Both the position numbers and the translations under genes were made by a program. This document shows, one piece after another, positions 57,546-64,000 of a stretch of 64,000 nt of DNA. This stretch comes from Cloeon dipterum. Lineage: Eukaryota; Arthropoda; Insecta; Ephemeroptera; Baetidae. The notes below the pieces were generated by a model, which saw nothing but the letters and a program-made list of their open reading frames with translations, was not told the origin of the DNA and did not search any database. The stretch lies in contig NC_088787.1 in assembly GCF_949628265.1 (NCBI RefSeq), forward strand, positions 3,400,501 to 3,464,500, read 5' to 3'. The stretch's first letter is position 1; every line of letters starts with the position of its first letter.

Positions 57546-59352
57546 TTAATAATCTTTGTCAGCAAATTGAATTGATTTGAAAACGCAGTAAGTGTCATCA
57601 GCAGGTTTTTTGATCTCGTAATATAGTGAACCATATTCCCTATTAAAAACGAATGCACCGATGGATACACGAGCAATGGCATTCATGGTGGCTTCCCTGT
57701 TGATGCTTTTCAGGATTTCCTCAGAGAAGCTCAACCTTCTCAAGTAAGCATTATTGGTCAACCACGCCTTCAAAGTGAAAGTTGCGCCCGCAGGAACTAG
57801 AGTAGAGAGCCTGATGTAAGACCAACCGCCGCAATTTGTTGTTGAATTTTCATCCTGCGAAACCCATTGATCAACTAGCAACTCTCCCAAATCTCTAGGA
57901 CTTGAGACGTAGCACTGGAATGTGTACTTTTGCGATTTTGGAGCAAAACTGAAAACATAAGAGTCAGTACATTAGTTCACACAGTATAGCCGAACGGCGA
58001 AGCTCTTGTCTTAAATCAAAATTCGAAACAAATTACATTTCGGCACTTCCAGAAGAAGCTATGTGAGATAAGTTCAATTCGTTGAAGATTTCAAAGCCCA
58101 ACATCTTAATGCCTATTTTAGGCTGTATAGACAAACTGAAAGCATCATGGGCACTGGGCAGATAGAAGTAATGCACGACATGCCGTTCAAACTCTGGCAA
58201 GTCCAGAAATATCTCTCTAGGGTCGAGGATTTGGCTGTCTGGAATCAAAGTCAGCGTGTGCGAGCCGACAATCTTTTTCACTTCCGATCTCCCCTCTGAA
58301 ATTGGGCAGAGGCTGGGCGAAAGCTGCAAGGCTTCTCTAGATGTCATCAAAGGACTCGTCAGGATGGCGAAGCTCAATTTTTCCTCTCGAGTAAGAAAAT
58401 GAGCCAGCTTAGCAAGGTCGACCGAATCAAGAACAAAAATTCGAATGGCGCGGAGAAAACATCGACGGAACACACCCCTGCAGGCATTAAATTTGCTTTT
58501 TAAAATATGGTCTTAAATTAATAAAATTAATTTTATTACCTCTCATCCTCTTTGCTTGATGCGTACCAAAGACACGCTGCCAAAAGTTCAGACTCTGAAG
58601 AAATGTACATCTTTGGGAGAGTAAAGAAAAGCTTGATGGCCTCCTCGCTGGCATCAAGAAAACTTTGGTGCTTCAAACACTCGCTTGTTTCCAAACGCAA
58701 GAACTGCAATTTATAAAAATAATTCGTGCACCATGCAATTTATTTCCATGCGACTCACTTGCAGACATGAAGAGGCGATGCCTTTGACCAGGTGGTGCTC
58801 GCTGAGCACATTCCACACGTTGTCCACCTTGAGGAACTTGTCCTCAAGCAGCTTGGAGCAGTGCTCAGCCAGATCGTCCATCAAGTACTCCTCAGCGGCA
58901 GAGGCCAGCATCAGGCAGGTCTCCAGACTGTCCACGTTGGACACCAACTGTTCACTCAGGTGAGTAAACCTCAAATTTTAAATAGATATTATATAGGGCC
59001 AAAAATTAATGATTTTAAATCCCTCACTTGACGATCAATTTGAAGATTTTAGGCTCGATGTTCTTCAGCCTGAATTTTCCGTCACTTTTCAGGGTCAGTG
59101 GGCTGTTGAATAGGTTCGCGAAAAACATGCTGCTCACGCTTAGGTCAAAACTTACAGCATGAATTTCCTAGAATTTTTTGAATTTTTAGAATTCCTTTCG
59201 TTTTTATGTACGTGATTTGAAAAAAAGGGTACGTTACATACCTCCGCCGATTCGTCTTTTTCACCCACAAGGAAGACAACGTCGGTATAAAACCCATCTT
59301 GCAGGGCCTTCAGCTTCTTGGAGGCCACTTTCCCCAGATTTCCATCAGCCAT
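57546..59352 (-). CDS. BTB/POZ-BACK domain protein
   Basis: Predicted 489 aa. Exons: 59352-59242, 59167-59028, 58969-58759, 58703-58540, 58477-58037, 57948-57546; phases agree. BTB domain about 1-110: LQDGFYTDVVFLVG, then SFDLSVSSMFFANLF and IEPKIFKLIVK. A BACK-like helical region follows, about 85-230 (ASAAEEYLMDDLAEHCSKLL; VWNVLSEHHLVKGIA; SESELLAACLWYASS). The C-terminal ~250 residues are beta-rich with two related parts, but I cannot assign a domain (a PHR-like sandwich is possible). BTB-BACK proteins are often substrate adaptors for cullin-3 ubiquitin ligases. No kelch repeats are visible. The conserved BTB histidine seems placed at the second exon start (EIHAVSF). The third exon uses a GAG acceptor, which is unusual. 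Confidence 0.85.
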
Positions 59353-60285
59353 AATATCGATTGCTTTCTGTCAGAAGCCAAAGAGCTCGAATATCGAAAA
59401 GCTTGCTTAAGTTTTCTACCGTCTGTTGCTCTCGTCAAACCAATTCTGAAATGTGGCGGACCAAACGCTGACGATCTATCTCACACGCGAAGGACTGGCG
59501 GACACCACCATTTTTACAGACACGGGATTATTTCCCCACTCTCAGCTATACGGGGCAGACTGTGAGCGCTGTATACCTGAGAGAGGGGAACAGAATTTCC
59601 CTCTGTAAAAATGGCGGTGTCCACCAGTCCCAGTTATACCTTTCTGCTTATCACGCGCATGCGCCAATCGTCAAAACCTGGAAAATGATTGAAGTGTACA
59701 AAAAGAAGTGCAGGTTGCGTTGCATAAAACCACATATTATTTCATCCCTTTAGAGCCAGTAAAATTGAACTTCATTCTTTAAATATTTCTTTATGTTAGT
59801 TAAAAATAGTATATTTTACTTAAATTTCATCAATTTAGCCTAAGTACAAAATTAACTTTGCCTCTCCCGATCGCACGCTCCTGATGCAGCCGCTTTGCAA
59901 GAGCGCGGTTGAGCCAGCAACCTCCTCCCACTAAAATTGGCGCGGGGGAATTATTTGTAACTCATTATTTAATGATTTGCGTCTCCACACAAATAACGCG
60001 GAGGGTAAAATCATAGGGTGCGCATAGAATTTTGGGGATTTTAGTGTTATCGCTATTTATTCTACTACTTGATTGCTCCTGTCCGAATGTTTTACCCACG
60101 GGCCACACCTGACGGCCGAAATTGAAGGGTTTGAACTTTGCAAAAAAAAAAACGAATTAAATTTTACTACAATAAGGTTTTTGAATTTTATTTAAAGCTC
60201 AATAAACATTGAAAAAACTACTCGTTTTCAAAGTCCAAAGCCTCCCAGGGTTGCAGGTGCCGTTTAGACAGCCAGGAGCCAGTTT
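59353..60285. other. Spacer upstream of the BTB gene and downstream of the MRJP pseudogene
   Basis: Contains the hairpin at 59492-59630. The rest (59640-60285) is AT-rich 3' flank of the MRJP relative, with no coding sequence recognised. Confidence 0.5.
59492..59630. repeat. Hairpin-forming inverted repeat
   Basis: Arms of 60 bases (59492-59551 and 59571-59630) with a 19-base loop. Both arms start or end with GGACTGG and hold CATTTTTACAGA or its complement. The arms are imperfect (about 80 percent by eye). It lies about 140 bases upstream of the BTB gene ATG. Confidence 0.75.
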
Positions 60286-61913
60286 CTACTCCGCACCTTT
60301 TGGAATTGAAAAGATAATATCACGATAAATGAGCGAATTAAGAAGAAATTTACCTGGCGAGGCATCGGAGACTACAGCCTTCAAAAGCCTGCATTTAGGC
60401 CATTCGACAGGCCCAAACACCGTCATCCACAGCGTGTCATTTTGGTCCAAGGCAAGAACAAACGGCTAATAAGAGTCCAGGTTGTCAAACTAAAACCAAC
60501 ATAATGAAAAGCTCAGTTTATTGAGTGTAAGTGCGTCTTTGACGAAGTTTCTGAGCAAACCAATCGATTCTTGAGGTTAGAATTCAGTAAATTGGATGTT
60601 TTTTCCATCCAAAAAGTGCAGCGCAACGTGCGAACTTTTTTCCCGCCAAAACAATATGAACGTATATGCGAGAACTGCGCTTGCGTGAGAGCTGGTTTGA
60701 GGACTTGCAGAGAGACCACCTGTACGAATGACTTCTTTTTCAGATTCTCACACGCGCACTTCTCGCATTCATATTGTTTTGGCGGGAAAAATATCCACTT
60801 TCCCTAATTCGACCCTGAAAAATCGATTGGTGTGCCCAGAAACTTCATCAAAGCCCAAAGACGGTCTTAAATTTCATGAGATTTAATTTTTGTAAAATTA
60901 GAATGAATTATTAATTATGTTCTTGAGACATACTTCATGAAAATGCTGCTCCTGAAATGGCCGGGAAGTGTTCCAAGAGGAAATATATTTCTGATCATGA
61001 AAAGCGGAATAAAGTGTTCCAGCGCTGTCGATCAACATTCGATAGGAATAAAATGCATTCCAGTTTCCGATCGCTTCCAAATTTGCAGTTTGATTGCGCA
61101 TCAGGGCCGCGTCCACGGAAACCGAATATAGGTCATAGAGGTTGTTTCTGCTCAGGTACAGCTGTTTCGGTTCCTTTTTCAGGGCGATTGCAGTCCATTG
61201 CAATGCGGGCGTTTCCACAAGCCGCGTCTCCTTGGTCTTCAAACTAAAGACGACGATGTGTTTGTGCGCCCGTGCACGTCATGTATGCAAACCACCCGTC
61301 CGGCGTCTCGTCCAGCACCAGGTCGTGCAGGTTCGCTTTGAAGGTGAACTCGTGCGTGTCTTCCAGTGTGTCGTCGGCCAGGTTGAAGATCCACAGTTTG
61401 GATGGACACTTTTTGCTCGGACTGTCCAGCACCCACAGCCGCGGTCCAACGGCGTCCACTTCCAGCCCGTGAGAGCTCTCTGGATTTTGCTGCAGTTTCC
61501 TTCTTCCTGGAAACAAATTTCATCTTGATTAATCGGCAACGATTTTCACCCTTCCTCAGTCCACGTGACCTGAGATCCGGCATACTTACATGCATGTCCC
61601 ACGAAGGATATGGAGTGAGTTTCGGGGGCACAGAGGACGTGTTTGTGGTCGGCAAAGTGACCAGAGTGACGGGAACGCCGGTGCCGATCCATTTTAAAAG
61701 GCTGATGAAGATCCGTTCTCCGTGCACGGCCATGAAAAGAGGTTGGATGGTGTTTGGTTTGAAAGTTCCGTCCTCCAAGGCCTGCGTCCTGCCCGCCTCG
61801 GAGGGCCACTCGTAGTCCAATCCAGCGGGCCACTCGAAGACTCGAGTGAAGTTGCCGGCGGCGTCCACGGATGAAAGGCCGAGCAAGAAAATGACAAGGA
61901 AGAATGGAGTCAT
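60286..61913 (-). pseudogene. MRJP/yellow-like pseudogene, no membrane anchor
   Basis: Exons by comparison: 61913-61590 (ATG, signal peptide FFLVIFLLGLSSVDA, then FEWPAGLDYEWPSE), 61506-60934, 60489-60354, and a very short last exon ending at 60286. It lacks the stalk and membrane helix of the array genes. There are three lesions. A frame change sits near 61475, before LEVDAVG. A compensating change lies near 61262, after AYMTCTGA. An in-frame TAG is at 60468-60466 in exon three, where the family has a coding codon before PF. Exon two still totals 573 bases, like the intact genes. Loss of function is likely, though sequence errors could explain single lesions. It is more diverged than the array members. 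Confidence 0.78.
60527..60868. repeat. Fold-back element inside the second intron of the MRJP pseudogene
   Basis: Left arm about 60527-60693, right arm about 60741-60868. Shared inverted blocks include CCCGCCAAAACAATATGAA, ACCAATCGATT and GACGAAGTTTCT. The left arm has an extra ~30 bases not in the right arm. No coding capacity. It appears to be a MITE inserted into the intron. Confidence 0.75.
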
Positions 61914-61929
61914 GCTCCTGGCCACTTCT

Positions 61930-63083
61930 ATAAAATCAGTGTAGCAATATATAAACTGTAATATATGTACTAAATTCATTTTTAACATTCAAATAATTAA
62001 GTTGGAAGCTGCATGAGGGTGAATAAACACTATGAAAAGAAAGAAAATAATGAATAATTTAATTTAACAAAAAATAATAATTGTGAAATTTGTCGCTTAT
62101 TTATTGGTCTTATTTATTTATGAAACGAGTTAAAAATTAGCACTCACCAGACGGGATGATTCGCAAGAGAAGCAGCTAGCCGGCAAAGACTGCGCCTTTT
62201 TATTTGAGACAAGAGACGCAGGGGAAAGGGAAACCGCATGGTGATAAATTGTTGTCAAGCAGATAAAAAACATAATTGGACATTAATTTGGGTTAGTTCC
62301 ATATTGAAAAAAAGCAAGGAAAGAATTTAATCTTAGAGAAAAGAGGTTCAAAAACATTCTTATTGGCCAATTTTTGTTCCAAAAGTGTTAAACTTAAAAA
62401 AAATGCGTACGTGCCGTAAAAGATTTGAGTATATAGTAGCATAACGCCAGAGCATGAGAGGCCGAAAAGGCTACCAGTGTTATCTGTTTGGTCTTGACCC
62501 TTTTCCGTCTTTCAAAGCGAAAAACAACCCAATTGACGTTAAAAGGTTATTCCCAGAATAACAGTGGCCCAAAAATTAGAACAGCAATTAACGCTGGCCG
62601 CACATTGGCTACCAAAAATGTGTTTTTTTCACGCCCTCTAACGTGCTTCTGTGCGTGTGATTGATTTTATCTTTTATCTGTTTGTTGTTGTGCTGGCTGA
62701 CCGAGAAAAATGGTTAAGGATTGAAAGTAAAAGAAAATTTAATTGATTTCATTGCATTGCTCCACGTGTAGGCAGACTCGTCGGCAGAAATTAATTTTAC
62801 CCATTGATTTTTTTAATTATATAGGCCCTGCGATTTTTTTACAGTAGAGACAGAGACCTTTTCAGGGTACGTCAACTTTTTCTTATTGCATTTCGACAGT
62901 TTTATAAATCAAATTCTTATTAATAATACAGCTTTTTGTCAATTAATTAAATTACATGGGTATATTTTTGGCATGCATGCAACAAAAATAAATTTTCAAT
63001 CAGATGATTTTTATTCAATTAACAAAATTGGTGCAAGTCCATAGCAAACGAAGGTGCATTTTGTATTTTGGTTAAATTTTCCT
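61930..63083. other. Spacer between the MRJP pseudogene and the C-type-lectin-like gene
   Basis: Contains the putative promoter listed separately. 62250-63083 is AT-rich, with no coding exon, repeat or RNA gene recognised. Confidence 0.5.
62148..62205 (-). promoter_or_regulatory. Putative core promoter and noncoding exon of the MRJP pseudogene
   Basis: Minus strand AATAAAAAGG (about 62196-62204) resembles a TATA box. About 20 bases later a leader runs to a splice donor after 62148 (CTG then GTGAGT). The acceptor TTTTATAG lies just upstream of the ATG at 61913. Confidence 0.4.
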
Positions 63084-64000
63084 TTACGGTTGCTCACATA
63101 TAAAGGCGTTAATGGAAGTTACTGCGGTAGGATCATTTTGTGTCTTGATGAATCCGTCGTAAAAGTCGAAATTGACAGTCTTCGACAACAACATTACAGA
63201 ATTTGCCTTGCCCGAAAAGTGAACGACGGAAGAGATGCACATCGAATTAAGCGAAAAGAATGGTTTGGTGCGACTTCCGCACCAAACTTCGTCAGTGAGG
63301 GAGTTGTTGACGGTGAGAATATCACCAAACATCAATTTGAGTGCGGAGTCTGCGAAAAATATATAAAAAATATCAGTGATCATCAATTTTAAAGTATTTT
63401 TGTTATTAAAAATAAATATTCTTTTACTGTTATTGAACGTGATGAAAGCCCATTGCAAGTCTTCAAGAGTTTGAGGTTCGAAAAGCCGCATTCCGAGTCC
63501 GCAACAGTGTTTGTACGCCAAAATTGGATTCTATGGAATTTACTCCGTCAGCAATAAATTGAAATTATAAACTCGAACGCTCACTACTCGTGAACCACTG
63601 TCGATATTTCGAACGTAGAATTTCTTGTTTTGATACGTTACCATCTGCCCATTGCCATCTTCGCCAAAAATTCAGAAAATAATTAAAAATGATATAAAAA
63701 AAACCTCTGCTCACCTAAACCATTATTGGCGCTCATTGCATCAATCGCAGTTTGCTATAAACTCGATGTATGTATTACATATAATTTTATTTCAATTCTT
63801 TGTAATTACGTTTATCTCGCAGGGAAACATATTCGAAAGCCAGCATGATCTGCGGATGGGAAGGCAAGGCACTGGAGGAGTAAACTACAAATCGCGACAT
63901 GAAATCGAAAAATGCTGCTTCTTAATTTTATAATTACCACCGTTGCGTTGCCAAAATTATTCGATACGATATCAGAGACCAAATTCGGCGTCTTCTCAAG
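63084..64000 (-). CDS. C-type-lectin-like protein, 3' part only
   Basis: The 5' part lies beyond the right edge. Confident exons: 63530-63428 (AYKHCCGLGMRLFEPQT) and 63349-63084 (VWCGSRTKPFFS, KTVNFDFYDGFI, ending FICEQP and stop), joined in phase 1. A probable upstream exon ends at 63588 (QNKKFYVRNIDSGS). The order of a Cys-rich GMRL helix, a short central part and a terminal FICE is the C-type-lectin-fold plan common in secreted insect lectins. The calcium-binding EPN or QPD motif is not evident, so sugar binding is doubtful. Another possible exon (EKTPNLVSDIVSNNFGNATV, about 63938-64000) may belong to the same gene. Confidence 0.65.

Noticed and set aside
63054..63392. Plus-strand 112-codon frame at the right end
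   Set aside because: The minus-strand reading has matching splice sites and a lectin-type C-terminus, so this frame is its shadow.
1..64000. CRISPR array, transposase, reverse transcriptase or viral gene
   Set aside because: No regularly spaced short repeats with unique spacers and no recognisable enzyme motifs were seen on either strand.

Overview
The window is insect nuclear DNA. Three things point to an insect: yellow/major-royal-jelly-protein (MRJP) genes, ZAD-type C2H2 zinc-finger genes and very short GT-AG introns (mostly 50-150 bases). The C-type-lectin-like end gene and compact introns would suit a mayfly or another early-branching insect, but that is a guess. No bacterial, viral or transposase genes were recognised. 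Exon limits were set by hand from splice signals, reading phase and comparison between copies.

Left end (1-15 kb): CRE-rich fold-back repeats, then a minus-strand tandem array of MRJP/yellow-like genes. They share four coding exons: signal peptide plus N-terminus, the propeller core, a short exon, and a Thr/Ser-rich exon that normally adds a membrane helix and cytoplasmic tail. The leftmost gene is unusual. Its stalk exon is fused in frame to the first exon of a second MRJP unit, giving a predicted two-propeller protein that runs off the window. One more array member sits at 22.9-25.1 kb inside a segmental copy of the 12-15 kb block. A broken relative lies at 60.3-61.9 kb.

Middle (16-49 kb): two zinc-finger families are interleaved. 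Five ZAD-C2H2 genes (about 505 aa, three exons, about 13 fingers) alternate with four copies of a smaller zinc-finger family (about 345 aa, four exons) that I cannot name. Two of the small copies are intact and two are frameshifted. The spacers hold paralogous noncoding blocks, a repeated TGACGTCA-containing element, a GC-rich dispersed unit and a possible tRNA-derived SINE. Two ZAD genes share a nearly identical tract of about 450 bases that crosses an intron, as expected from gene conversion.

Right (50-64 kb): a 12-exon UHRF1-like gene (tandem tudor, PHD, SRA, RING) whose SRA pocket looks degenerate; a two-module zinc-binding C2H2 gene and a small possible relative; a BTB/BACK gene; hairpin elements; the MRJP pseudogene; and the 3' part of a C-type-lectin-like gene.

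Read together, the window holds an expanding cell-surface or secreted MRJP family and an expanding zinc-finger cluster, both shaped by unequal crossing-over, gene conversion and copy decay, beside a chromatin gene.
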